Positions 23,791 through 36,500 of a stretch of DNA of 64,000 nt are shown here, in pieces. The translations under genes and the position numbers were made by a program. The stretch is from Cinclus cinclus. Taxonomy: Eukaryota; Chordata; Aves; Passeriformes; Cinclidae. The notes beneath the pieces were generated by a model. It had not been told where the DNA came from. It did no database searches and worked only from the letters and a program-made list of their open reading frames with translations. Numbering within the stretch: position 1 is the first letter of the stretch; each line of letters starts with the position of its first letter. The DNA is taken from assembly GCF_963662255.1 (NCBI RefSeq), contig NC_085047.1:45725006-45789005 (forward strand), read 5' to 3'.

Positions 23791-26700
23791 GTGAGTCTGC
23801 TTCCATGTCTTGGTGGCAGCGATCCATCAATCCCATAACCTAACTATTTAGCGTGGGACATTTGTGCTCCTGGTTTCTCCAGCGCTGCAGCAGGGAGCAG
23901 AGCACGTTTTACACATGAGAAGTAACAACCGGGGATGCTGGTGCCATGGTGAGTAAGCTCTTCCAGATAGTCAGGGGAAGTCTGCAAGCACCTGTGGCAG
24001 CTGCTCCTGCTTGCAGCTATGGCTGATTTGGTTCTGCTCCTGCCGGCAGCAAACTGCCACTGGCAGCTGGTGGGTTGAAATCTCTGGGCTTGGAGCAGTC
24101 TGCCATCTCACTGGAGGAAATACCAGGCCATAAACGGCATTCCTCCTTCAGGATGTGTTTGATCAAAAATGCCTCTCCTTAAGGATTCAGTTTTGGATCA
24201 AACAAATATCCAGGGAAGTTGGATGTTCTTACTCCATCCAAGTGCCTCTGAGCAGACTCAGGGACAGGTTAGCAGCTCATTTTCGTTTTGTTCTTCGAGG
24301 AACAGCCCTGGCTTGCATAGATAAGATAGTGCTAGCTTTTGGTATGGTAAGTGCTCACAGGCTTTACGGGGAATGGCTTGAAAGAAGAAGGGCATTCCCT
24401 TCCTAGAAAACTCTGACTGGAGGGGAGGAAGAGGAGACTGGATGCAACATCACAGTGATGCAGCTGCAGCTTCTCAGATGCAGGAGGGAGGTAGACATAT
24501 CCCACCCAGGGAGCAAGCAATCGGTTTTGGCTGCAGATTCAAGGAGAAGGTGTCATTTCAGAGGAATGTTTAGCAACAGATGAAAATATCTATAAAAGAA
24601 AACAAATGGCGACACAGAGACAAGGAATATGGTAGCTCAGAGTGATGGGGAAGCTTGTTCAAGCTGTGGTTCAGTTCCAGAGACTGACGACTGTCAGGAG
24701 GGAGCACAACAGGGGATGGCTGGAGCAGGAGAGTCTCTACTTCAGATTTCAGCACTTTGTGTTTTTCTCTTCCAGCCTAATTGAATTTTTATGATCATCA
24801 CACCCTTTGGGTTTTCACCAGAAAATCACGAAAAACGTTCTGCCCTGGCATGGAGAAATAAAAACAATCCCTCTTTCTTGTCTTGAAGTTTCCTGCCCTT
24901 CTGGGGCTGTCCTTCAAAGAGAAGGGCAGCACAGGAGTCTCTGAGGCAGACGTCTGGGAAGCAAAGCAGATCTGCCCTAGGGGTGAATATTGTCCTGGCA
25001 AGGAAGTTCAGGAGAATGGGATCTCCCTCTGCTGAGTGATGTATACAGAAAATGTTTTTCCAGCTTGAACAGTTTGTGTCTGAGCACTGAATGCGAGCTT
25101 CACATTAAAAATTACCTTAATTAAATACCTCATCACTGGTCATTATTTTCTACTACTCTGCCTTTTATCAAATATTGGGTTAAAAAGATTGGGAAAGACT
25201 TAGCTTCTGAGTTGTCTGTTATAGTACTTACTTTTGGTGGTAAAGATGCCTAAAAGGGGGGACAAGACATCGGAGATCTTTACAGCAGCACTCAGAAATG
25301 AAGGGGGAAAGCCAATACTTTAATTCTTAGAATAAAAGTACAGAGTAACCACCAGACATTTGCTGTGGTATTTCACTTCTTATATAACTGGTTAATCAGT
25401 GCTGCCAACTGCCCATACTGGTTTACCATAAAGCCACCATATATAATACTTTCAATCCATTTCTACTTCCTTTCAGCTGAAGAGTCTCCATAATGCCTCT
25501 AAACACATGAAATTTGTAACATGAATGTTCCCCTGAGGGTCAGGTACCAGAAATTCTTACTCTCTGGCAGAATAATTTCCCCAAATCTTTGAGCCAGTGA
25601 GTAAAAATCAGCTCAGCTTGAGCTGCAGTGTAACCTGTGCAAGTACAGCTGACCCAGGACCTGCCGTACTGCCTGGTGCAGGGATGCTCTTCTCCTGACC
25701 AGTAGAAATTTTTTAGCCCTTTAAATCTGGATTGAACTCCAAAGTACACAGGAAGGTCCTTTTGCTGTAAACTCATGGTCACCTTCAAGCCTGGATGGAG
25801 ACCCATGTTACTCAGTTCATTCCTACCAGAAAATGTGGGTGGATGCTGCTTTGACAACATGTGTGAATCTGCAAACACTTGACCCAAATCCACTGAGGGA
25901 AGAAAAGGACCCTTTGTCAATCCTTGCTACTTGCTCCTCATCTCTCCAAAATAAACGTGCTTTGGTTTAGCAAAAACGTTTTAACAAATTGCATTTGACA
26001 CACGTCACAGTAGTAGTTCAAAAGTGAAAACTGCAATATTCCTTCCAGAGAACACTGAATATTTGAAAATAAAAATAGACCACCTGGCCAGGCCCACTGG
26101 TGCACACAATGAGCTCCCAAGCCCTCTCTGCTGTTACTTCCTACGCTGCTTCTGCAGTTTGTTGCTGAACTTGTCCTGAGTTTTCAGGAAATTGATTACT
26201 GAAATTTGATATGTTTTTCACATACTTCATTAGTTTGATATATTAAATAATTCATGATACATTATAAAGCAGTTCTCCTTAACAAGTTTTTTACTCCAGG
26301 AGGAGTAAAAAAAAAATTACTCCAGGATACCAGGAGTATGGCCCAAGTCATTTTCTCAATGGGCTTTAAAAGCAGTTTTATTGCTGCTTTTCATAAATAT
26401 AAATCCCAGGAACAAGGATTCAGTTGAAGAGTTAGTTCAAAGTTTATTCTTACTGTAGAGCTTCTGGTTTGACATATGTGAACCCAATGTGTCCTCCTCT
26501 GGCATGAGTTGCATAACCACCATGAGAATAAGAGGCTTTAGAAAGCAAAACTGTTCTCCTAGCAAAAGGAAAAAAAGAATCCAGAGAAAGTCCTTCAGAA
26601 ACCAAGGATGAGAAGGAAAAATGGTAATCGTTAGGAAACCTCTCAGCTGGAAAAATAGCCAAGTTCATGGAGTCCATAATTTTTGGTATCTGAGGTAATA

Positions 26701-28749
26701 ATGAATTTCTCTTTGAAGTTTTACTTTTTGAAAGCAGCTGGATTCCTTGAGAATCAGAAGCTGAGAGCCAGAAGTGGGGTGCTGTGAATGCACATCTCTT
26801 GTGGGTAACTGGATTCTTCTGGGTCTTTATCAGCTCTCCCAGTCAGTCATGTTTGGTGACTAATGGTCACTTAGTTTTTACCCAAATAATTTCTAATCTT
26901 AGGTAGCTTGCTTCTGGTGATGAGATTGGAAAGGGTGGGAGGTACCCGGAGGGCCAGAGAGGTTGTGGGTAAATAGGTCGAAGAAAAGTTATTTTTAAGT
27001 ATGCTCTGCCAACTAGGTCATAATTATTCAACATTTTTCATGATATACCCAGAAGGAGGAGAAATCTTTATGATCTTGGGTGGACCTTTTTGTTTTCCTG
27101 TCAGTCTGCACAGAGTATGTAAACACTCAGATGCTATAATTTGTCTTGGAAAATTAAGGAAATTATAGTGGGAGGATTAGAGACATTTTAATCACCCCTG
27201 GCTCTGCATCCAAGGACTTTTTTTTTTTTTTTGTGATTCATCTTCATCACAGGCAAGGAACTTCTATGCTGTGCCTCAGAAGGTGCAAACCCTTAGGTCC
27301 ATTTCCCTCTGCTGAAGGGTTGACTTTTAACCTCTCCAATTGTGGATCTGGGGCTGTTTTAGTTTGAAGGGCATTTGATATGGTGCACCTCTGCTCCCAG
27401 GGCTCTGTGCCCACTCCCTGCCTGCACCTCCTCCTTGTGGGAGCCAAGGCACTTCTGTCTGTCCCTAAGAGTGACACAGGATGAGGGATGATCTGAGGAG
27501 TCTTTGTCGTTTGTTTCTTTCCCCTTAATCTCAGCAGGCAGGCTTTTTAGTTAGTTTGTTTAAAATTGTTTGGGGAGTTTTGATGATAGTTGACAGTCAT
27601 CTTTAGTCTAGCCCAGTGCTTGGTGACAGATCTTTCTGCTCGCTAGGCGTTTGCCGTGCCTGTGTGTGGTTTAGGCTGGGTCTACATTGTATATTTAATG
27701 GAGCTCTATGCTCCAAATATTTGCTAATCCCAGATTGATCACGGACTATGCAACCAAGTGGCTTCATACATCCTCTCTACCAAACCTTTGTTGTTTAAAT
27801 GGAATTTGAAGCTCAAATTGACTCATAAACTCTTCTTTTTTACCATTTGATCTCTGAGTTGTATGTGTGCTGCTTTCTTGTTTTCCAGGTTAGGACAGCC
27901 CCCTTCACAACAGAGTATCTTTCTGCCTTAGGAAATGATCTTTGGAAGGTGTCCTGGGAGCACAGAAATAGAATAGTGATGGAAACAGAAATATGGCATT
28001 TATTTCTTGGGCCAAATATCAAGAGGCAGGCAGGGAGTTAAAAGGTACAGGCACTGTGTTATGTAAATGTATTTAGTGGGTAATGCTGATGAGTGGTGAG
28101 GACATTATTGAAAAGCTTTTGTTACAGGGAAGGATAAAAATAGAATTAATATCTCCCAGAGGCAATTATTTTTAAAAAACACAGCTTGTTCCCTGTCTCA
28201 GAAGTTCACTGGGACGATGGAGCTCTTGTATGGGAACATAAAAGACCAATATGAGAAAACTCGACTCCTGCTTTGTGCCAGGTTTCTCCATGTGAAAAAT
28301 CCTCTCTCCCTACCACACCTTGCTCTTAGCTCTGCCAGACCAAGAGAAGGACAGCTTGAGGGGTCCAAAGGGCCCATGCACACACAGCATCCCCCTCAGG
28401 GGCAGCCCAAAGCAGGGGTCAGCCCAAAGCTGGCTGCTGCTGACAGTGGGTGGGATGCAGGGCTTCTGCCAAAGGCACTTCTGGCTTCAGGCAGCCTCTG
28501 GGATGGGCAATGCACAAACCCCCTCACACACCACCCCACTACACTGAGGCCATGTCTAGCAGGTTTGTGACTGCCTGTCAGTGCACTTCAGACAGTAAAA
28601 TAGAGGTAGCAATGGCTAGAGCTGGTCCTTTTAAATCCCACCTAAAATGGGATTTAACCTAAATTCCACCTAAAGGCACCTAAATCCTAGAGAATCACTG
28701 AGGCTCCTGCCTAGACCTGTGTGGCATGACACCTGTGCCACGTCTCCGT
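23791..28749. other. Intergenic DNA, no gene recognised
   Basis: No exon, RNA gene or clear repeat family was recognised. The minus-strand open frame at 25540-25920 (126 codons) and others show no domains. A perfect short inverted repeat lies at 26287-26312 and a T-run near 27220-27234. Confidence 0.55.
26287..26312. repeat. Perfect 11-bp inverted repeat with 4-base loop
   Basis: TTTTTTACTCC is followed by a four-base spacer and its exact reverse complement. A further TTACTCCAGGA copy follows at 26317-26327. The structure could form a hairpin or cruciform; no gene context gives it a function. Confidence 0.8.
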
Positions 28750-29350
28750 TGTGGTGTAGCCCCAGCCAGCAACCACTCACTCACTGCCCCAGCAGCAGTG
28801 TCAGGAAGAGAATCACAAGGGCAAAAGATAGAAAAACTCTTGGGTTGAGATAAAGACAGTTTAATAGGGAAAAAGCAAAAGCCATGCACACAAGCAAAGC
28901 AAAACAAGGAATTCACTGCATTCACTGCTTCCCTTGGGCAGGCAGGTGTTTAGCCATTCCCAGGAGAGCAAAGTCCCATCATGTGCAGTGATTACTTGGG
29001 AATAAAAACATGATCACTCCAAACTCCCTCCCCTTTCTCTTTCTTGCCCCCCCCCCCCCGCTCCCCCCTTATACACAGAGCATGATGTCAGATGGTCTGG
29101 AATGTCCCTTTGGTCATTGGGGTCACCTGTCCTGGCTGTGTCCCCTCCCAGCCTCTGATGCACCCACAGCTTCCTCACCAGCACATCAGTACAAAACTGA
29201 CAATACAAAAAGCAGAAAAGCCCTTGGCTCTGTGTAAGTCCTGCTCAGCAATAACAAAAACACCTCTGTGTTACCAGCACTCTGCTCAGCACAAATCCAA
29301 AACACAACCCCACACCAGCCACTGTGAGGACAATTAATTCTACCCCACAT
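28750..29350 (-). mobile_element. Avian endogenous retrovirus LTR, likely solo, minus strand
   Basis: This second LTR shares blocks with the one at 19150: the TTGAG-TAAAGA-GTTTAATAGG region (about 28843-28868 on the plus strand) and CCTGTCCTGGCTGTGTCCCC (about 29125-29146). On the minus strand it starts near 29350 with GGGGTAGAATTAATTGTCC, has a TATA-like CTGTGTATAAGG near 29067-29080, an ATTAAA signal near 28860-28866, and ends near 28750. A C14 run sits inside. No retroviral genes flank it, so it is probably a solo LTR. Edges are approximate. Confidence 0.75.
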
Positions 29351-30250
29351 CCTGCCCTCTGCCAGGGGTCTGTCTCCAGGTTCAGCCTGAGCTGGTTGGT
29401 GCAGCACTGTGGGATTGCTGACAGATCCTTGCTCAGCCACCTCACATCCCTCTCCCAGCAGAATGCTTGGGCTGCAAAGCCCTAAAGGTTTTTTCAGCAA
29501 ACAAAAAAGTAGAGGAAAATCACATGGAATCAAATGGAACCTCTAATTCTGCTTGAGACATTAATTTTCTGACTTCTCCTGACGATTCTAAAAGTATGTC
29601 ATTCATTGAGGCAAGATCTGACACGGAATTTCATTTTACCTTTTTCATCTAAAATGTCAGAGGAAAATGTGGATTTTCATGGTTAAAGAGAACAGGGCTT
29701 CAGCACTATTTAAAGAGAAAAAAATTGAAAAATCAATGTGTGTTTATTAAATATTCCAATAAAACTTAAACCCTTGTCTTCCAACAGAAAAATATTTTGA
29801 CCAAGAATCTCCACCCAGCCTTTTGTGTGATCTACAGCATCACCTGCCAAGAGCACAATGAAACAGATGAAAACAAGCTCTGTAACCACCTGGCACAAGC
29901 TGCCTATCTCCCTCTTTTGCTTGCAAAGAGCTGCTCTCTAGTCACGACTGCAGCAGTAATAATAATTGCCAAGAATTTGCATTTCTGCTTCTCCTAAAGC
30001 TTGTTATTTCAAAGCAGACACTTCAGAGCACTCATTAGCACAGAAGTTCATTAAATCTAAAACATGGTCTCACTAGGTGGATGGAGCATCCAGACCCTCA
30101 ACCCCATTTCCCAAAGGCAAAGGCCTCCCTGCCTCCTTAGGCTTTTAGCTGAATCCCTTAAGTTGTAGGAGTGTAGGGAATGCTAGTTTATATCATCTAC
30201 CACATCTGCACAGGCTCTGGGCAGCCTGGGGGACAGCGAGGGCTGGGGCA
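29351..30250. other. Intergenic DNA, nothing recognised
   Basis: Sequence between the second LTR and the minisatellite. Short open frames only; no domain or repeat family recognised. Confidence 0.5.
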
Positions 30251-30480
30251 ACATCCCCAGCACCTCCAGCATCCACAGCATCCCCAGCACCTCCAGCATC
30301 CACAACATCCCCAGCACCTCCAGCATCCACAGCATCCCCAGCACCTCCAGCATCCACAGCATCCCCAGCACCTCCAGCATCCACAACATCCCCAGCACCT
30401 CCAGCATCCCCAGCATCGCCAGCATCCACAGCATCCCCAGCACCTCCAGCATCCCCAGCATCGCCAGCATCCCCAGCACT
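30251..30480 (+). repeat. 27-bp minisatellite (about 8.5 units)
   Basis: Tandem repeat of CAGCATCCACAGCATCCC plus CAGCACCTC (27 bases, itself made of three related 9-base units). Because the period is a multiple of three and lacks stop triplets, frames on both strands stay open: a His/Gln/Pro-rich plus-strand frame (30180-30569) and minus-strand Met/Leu- and Gly/Ala/Asp-rich frames. These are artefacts of the repeat, with no start context or flanking coding evidence. Confidence 0.92.
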
Positions 30481-31008
30481 GCCCCGCACCGGGCTCTGCT
30501 CATCCAGCCCCGCCACATGGAGCGACCTGCCCGAGCTCCAGCACAAGGACAGCGCTGCCAAAAATGTAGAGAGCAAAGCTCAGCCTGCAGCCGATGTGCG
30601 TCTGCAGGGAGGAAACCAAAGGGAAATCACAGCAGCTCTGCGCTCACATTCTCCTCTTATTCTTTCTCAGAACCTAAAGAAATGGCTGTGGTTTTGTGTG
30701 GAAGTTAATTAATGATAGTAAATAATATTCCTTTGTGCTAGGAGTGAATAGCGCCCTTTATTCGGGCTCTCAGCGTGCCTAATGCTCTGTATTTAATCCT
30801 GCTTCCCAGCTAAATCTATCTGAATTATTCATTGCAAATAAATTATCTGAAGAATGCAGTCCTGTTTTTCGCTGCCTGTGAGCCCAGCCCGCTTTCTTTG
30901 ATGCCCTTTTCCACAGCCAGCAGCGTCTTTGCAACAGCAGCGCCCGGCTCCTTGTGCCGCTGGCTAATGCCATCGGGGCGGCATTCCTGGGACCAAGGGC
31001 ACAATCCA

Positions 31009-31079
<71 letters not shown>
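31009..31079. repeat. (TCCTGC)n hexanucleotide repeat, about 12 units
   Basis: Perfect tandem hexamers. Read in different frames they give Pro-Ala on one strand and Glu-Gln, Gly-Ala or Arg-Ser on the other, explaining the long overlapping open frames around 30779-31256. No gene is supported. Confidence 0.95.
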
Positions 31080-33219
31080 GAGGGGTCTCTGAGGGACGAA
31101 GGAAGCAATAAGCAATGCTGAGCATGTTCCTCCTCTGCCCACACAGATGAATACACACGCATGCATATTTATATGGAGCTTTTCCATATGCATTTTCTGG
31201 CGCTCGCAAAGTGCCCGGACTCCAATTAAGACCCATTTCGTATGGTAAGTCGGCAAATAAGGGATTCAGACGACATACTTCTGGACTGATTTTTGGTATA
31301 ACTGCTCGATGTTACATACAGAATTTATCCACTCCCCGATATTCAGGCAAATAAAAACCTCTCCCCCACACCCTCAATCAGTAAAAAGCTCCAAGACACT
31401 GTGAGCTCCACTGCTCCAGGAAAGCAGCAGGCTGTGTGTGTCCTGACTGCTCCAGGTCCTGCAAGGTCCTGCAGCACACACGTTCAGGATGCCCTAGGCT
31501 CGGGGACGGGCCAGGCTTGAAACTCGGGTTGTGGTTTTAGCCAACCCTTCACCAGCATTTTTGTTGCAGGTGGCAGGTTTGAAACAAAGCCCCAAAAGAC
31601 CTTTCTCACACAGGCACAGCTCAGCATTGAACTTGCTGCTACCAGCAACTCCGAGATGCCAAAATCTGATGTGGACCCAAAAAGCTTTTTGCAGCATTTC
31701 CCTGCATGGAAACATGTTGGCATCAGTGGTGCAAGGAGGCAAAGGCCACCACCACAGCTGGTCCTCCTGTCTCATGTCCTCATGCCTGCCCCCAAGGAAG
31801 GAGAAGCGGGACAGAGCCAATGCTGGCTCCAGCCCCATTGTTGCAGGGAGGCTCTTCCCACATGGATATCCCATCGTGGAGCAGATGCATGGGGCAGCCC
31901 TGTCCTCATCTTCCCACATCCAGATGGAGTTGATGTTCTGGGCAATTTTGCCAAGAGCATTGGTTACTTTAGTATTTAATGTGTGTCTCTGTGTTCTTGA
32001 GCCATGAACCACCCAGATCTGGGGGCCCCTGAGGAGCCTCTCCAGCACAGCTCCCTGTGGTGGATGTTAGGAGCTGGGCTGGACATGGATATCCCCCAGT
32101 CAACAGCTGAAACCCTGGGAAAAGTGTCACTAAGCCTCTATGTTAAGTATCGTGGTAAATAAATACATGGTTGAAAATTATGATTTCCAAGCTTTTAACA
32201 TAAAAATGTCTGCTTGCTCTTTTTTGTTGTTTTGTCTATTTCTTTTTTTAAAGGAGTTCACCTTTGTAGGAACTGTTTGGTTTTTCTTTAGAAAGGTCAT
32301 TCTGTGTAAGTTTTTCCCTTTCGAAATAGCTAAGCTGCCAAAAAAAAAATATCATAGGTGCATGTTTTTGTCAGTTCCTTGTGATCAATAGCACCCACCT
32401 GAAAAAAAGGCTAAAATCAGCACAGGAACAGCCTGAATCCATAATTGTTGGGCTAACATTTTGTAATCACATTTACTGAGAGGAAAATAAATGAAAGTAA
32501 TCCAGCCTTCTGCCTCAAACTTGATGGGTTATTTTGGGTTTGTTGGGTGGTCACCCTCCAAGCACCGAGACAGGAAAGCATTCAGACACCTGGGCTGGGC
32601 TCAGTGGGGATGTGATGTCCAAGGGATGACAAGAACAAGGATTCTCCATGCCAGGAATGGGCTTCCCAAAAGTGCTCCATTCCTGAATCCCCTTTTCAGT
32701 TGATCCATGTAGGACGTTTTCATTTTGACTTCCAAATGTATGGAAATCCATGGTAAAATAGCTGTCCTCCTCCCCAAGGACTCACCTGCTGAAACTGAAC
32801 TCCGACCTGCTGTGTCTGGCACATTCCATGTTGGGGAGTTCAGATGTTCCAGTGTCAGCTGGATAGGAGATCTGAGGACAAGAGGTTGTCAGAAGCAAAG
32901 GAGCAGTGGGCTTGCAACAACAACAGAATGATGGTGACGAGTGTGTGTTGGAGCCACTTTGTCACTGGACATACAAGAAGCATCAGGATCTGGTGGCTTA
33001 CACTGCTGTTATCTGGTGACTGCAGGTGTGATGGACTCTCTCCCCTATGAGGTAAAAATGATCCACATGTCAAGAGACAGGTTTTCTCTTCAAGGATGGC
33101 ATCTAGTCTCTCACACAGGTTGACAATTCCTGTAGCCCTCCTTTCTACTGTTTTTAAATATGGATACAGTGTTTTCCTTTTTCCAGTTACCTGTGACTTC
33201 ACCTGGCTGCTATGACTTT
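31080..33219. other. Intergenic DNA, no gene recognised
   Basis: Overlapping open frames at 31494-32048 (minus, 184 codons) and 31531-32007 (plus, 158 codons) show no recognisable domain, splice structure or start context. They are treated as chance frames in a GC-richer stretch. Confidence 0.5.
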
Positions 33220-33540
33220 TTGAACAACATGGAGTGTGTCTTGGCAACTACATCAGCCAATTCCCTCTGGGATGGACCCCATAAGGTTCCATAGATTTAT
33301 GTACATTGAGGTTGTGTCCTTAGGTGGTCATGAACCTGATCTTCTCTTCAGTGGGAATCTCTTTGCTGCCCCAGCCCCCATCTTGCAGCCCACCCATGCG
33401 GGAGGTGTGGGAAGAGAGGCTGCCACTGAAGAATGAGGCAAAAAAGTTGTTGAGTACCTCAGCCTTCTCCTTGCCCGTTTTTCCCAGTTTACCAGTCTGG
33501 GGTAGAGCAGGTATTTCCCTCTAATATCCTGCATGGACTG
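33220..33540 (-). mobile_element. CR1 LINE ORF2 fragment, internal
   Basis: On the minus strand, translation of about 33470-33420 gives AEVLNNFFASFF, the conserved CR1 ORF2 segment between endonuclease and reverse transcriptase, followed by a degenerate continuation to about 33240. This is an internal piece lacking the CR1 3' end. Frames are broken, so it is not active. The lower-coordinate edge is uncertain and may reach 33040. Confidence 0.7.
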
Positions 33541-36500
33541 TGCACCTAAAGTGCAGTTAGGAAACAGGCCTAGCTATGCAAGCCAAATACACTTTCTTTG
33601 TTTTGTTTTTTTTTTTTTTTTCAGAAAATAATTCAGAAGAGGTTTCTCAAGTGCTTCTCTTGGAAACAAGCAGCAAAAGGTCCCCTGGGATGCTTCAAGG
33701 ACAGAGAAGCAGATCAATATTTGTTCTGGACCTGAATCAGATTCCCAGCATTCCTGGCTACCTCTGTCCCTGTCCTGTTCTGGAGGACTGTCCTTTCCCT
33801 GTCCCTCCTCAGAAGGTATTTCACAGCCAACTGGTGACACACATCTGAAGAGCAGAGTGATGTTGTACCCTGCTTTTGGAGGTTTGGCAGCCAATCCCAC
33901 CTTCTCCCGTTCACTGCATTAAACCCAAATAAAATCAATTTCTTATAAAATAAATAGGTTTCAGGGCCTGCTTCTGCATCAGCCACAGAAGAAAATCAGA
34001 TTTGAGAGCATTCATATTTTTATGAGATGTGAATCTAAGCATTCCTAACAGAAAGGGAAGGATGAGGACTTTATTAAGGCCATAAATACCTTGGACTGAT
34101 GAGCCTGGACTAACAACCCATTTTACAGTGGGACCTGCTCTGCACCCACATCGTGTGGGTCTCCTCACCCTGAGGCAGGGCTGAGATTTTGTTCATTGAG
34201 ACCTGTTTTCAGAATTATGGCTTTTATGGCCTTTTTGAATGTGAGAAAAGCAAAGAATTTACCCACTAAAAATTCTTGGCAAAGTCAGAGCCTCCAGTTT
34301 CTATGTAGTAAACCTATTACCATGTTGTTGAATTTACACACCTCAGACAAGTCAACTGTAAATTCATATCCCAAGGTAAAAAAATGGAAAAAATTCAGAC
34401 TTTGGCTCTGCCAAATATTTTAATATTTTATTGGACAAATACTTCTTTCTTCTTCTTCTTCTTCTTCTTCTTCTTCTTCTTCTTTTTAATATCTAGACAG
34501 GATGCATAAGTATTGAATACTTTTTATTATTTCTTACACAATAAAAGAATATTTTGGAAGTCTCTACTTTATCAAACAATAGATAGACCTCTGTAATATA
34601 AATTAAAATTGTAGATGGAAGCTTCATAGGAATATTTTTTTACAATAAAGCAGGAACATCTGGTATGTTTTCTAATTTTTTTAGAAAATAGGCATGGCTC
34701 CAGCCGAGTAAGGAATTTAAGTGCATAAGCAATCTTGTTGGACTTCTCTGTGACTATTTACACATAGAAGCTAAGCCCAAGCCCAGAAACTCTGCTGAAG
34801 GTGACCTTCCAGACTCCTCATCTATCTCTGGATGAAAAGCATGACATCATTTAGATACTGCACATTTCTGCAAGTATTTAGATATTCAGTAGAGGGATAG
34901 CAATGCTGTGGAAGTATTCAGATGGGACTGAGCAATGAAGAGCATCTTTCAATGACAACCATCTGTGGACACCATGTCCTGCTTGGGAGGATGACTTTGG
35001 GCCATGAACTTCCATGAACTTCATCTGCCTGGTCTCCTCAGGTTCTTCAAGTCACAGACACCTGTGGGCTTGGTGTCAGATGTCCCTTTCCTGAGCAGTT
35101 GTGCCAATAAAACAATTAAGCTCAGTCCCTGCCTCCTTCCTGGCACCCCCACCCAGCCAGGCCCCCCAGCTCTGCTAAGGGAACTTCCAATGGTGCTTTC
35201 AGTGGTATTTCAGGTGGAAACCACTTCTTCCGGAAAAACATTTAAGTCGTAGCATTAACAAAGCTGCTGTTGCCTCCTCGAGGTCGGGCTGCACATGAGC
35301 TGCTCCCTGTAGCAAATGGTGACTTACCCCTTCCCTCTCCTGCACTAAGTCCTTTCAAAGTGTTTTGCACTATGTCTGTGCAAGCTGTCCATGGGGCACT
35401 TGACGTTTAAAACCCCCCTTCTTGTTCAAAACTGTTCTCTCTGTCGTGAGGCAGCCACTTGCACGCAGTGCTGGCACACACGTGAACAGCACTCGTGACA
35501 GGTACTGCTCCTTCCAGCTCCTCAGGATTGACTTCCACCAGGAACATGTGCACACACACATGGAAAATGGGTCCCAGAGCTGGCCTCAGTTCTCGTGGTG
35601 CTGGCACTGGCACCCTTCAGTCTCTGAGGTCCGTGGTCTCATTCCAGCTGCTGGCACTTGGCTCAGCTGCAGCTGCCCATTTGTCTGGCTTGAAGGCTGG
35701 TGCTGGTCTCTCACATGGACTCAGAGTAGAGGGTGTGCTCACACAGAAAATCAACTAAGAGAATGAAACAGTAATTATTAGTAGTGTAATGTAATTAGTT
35801 ACATCATTACCTCAGAATATTTAGTAAGACTAGGGCAGGCTGTGGTGATGAGGTTCAGGTTGTGTTCTGTCACCCACACCAGCCCCTTTATTCCCCTTTT
35901 CCCTCTGTTTTCTCATGCTGATTCCTCCCCTGTCCATCTCAATCCCTCCCTGTCCCTGCCTTTAATCCTTACCCTAACAATCCCATAATGATCCTGGCAC
36001 AGTGCTATATATCACCTGGAACACCTCCTAAGAGGTTTCCCATCCAGCATCCCCAACTGTTTTTCCCCCACAGCCCCCCATAAACCTTGTGTTCCTGCAG
36101 GGTCCCACCAATGCCTTGGTGGGGTTCACCCAGGAGCCCCGAGCTGGCCACTCTCCTCTGACAGTCCAAGGGAATGGGATGGGGCTCCCTTGGTGTAGGT
36201 GGAGTGACTGGGATGCTACAACCAGCATTGCCCTTTGATTCCTACGGGAATCCTCTTGAGTCCAGCCTCCAGTCACTCTCCACTCTCTTTAGAGAGAGGT
36301 CACTCTGTCTTTATCAGCCCTTGCTGTCAGGGCTCACTGTCTAAACTCTCAGCTGGGATGGTGTGGCCTCAGCTGCGCACACTGGCAGCACATTCCTGTC
36401 CCTTCCCTCCCTGGCTGCGAGACCACCAAAACTCCCACTCGTCCCAGCCTCTGAGGCAGCAGGGAACCCTGTGGAAACTCTTAAAAGCCAAGAGGAGGAA

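Noticed and set aside
23069..23794. Overlapping frames up to 177 codons in the orphan CpG-rich block
   Set aside because: Four or more frames on both strands are open together with no domain; composition explains this better than coding.
30251..30480. Possible CRISPR-like array
   Set aside because: Repeats are directly tandem with no unique spacers, and the genome is eukaryotic. It is a minisatellite.
30180..30569. His/Gln/Pro-rich open frame and minus-strand companions
   Set aside because: They are produced by the stop-free 27-bp tandem repeat; no coding context or homologous domain.
30779..31256. Open frames with Glu-Gln, Gly-Ala or Arg-Ser runs
   Set aside because: These are readings of the TCCTGC hexamer repeat in different frames.
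31494..32048. 184-codon minus-strand frame with a 158-codon plus-strand frame on top
   Set aside because: No recognisable domain, no splice or promoter context, and both strands are open together, as expected by chance in GC-richer DNA.
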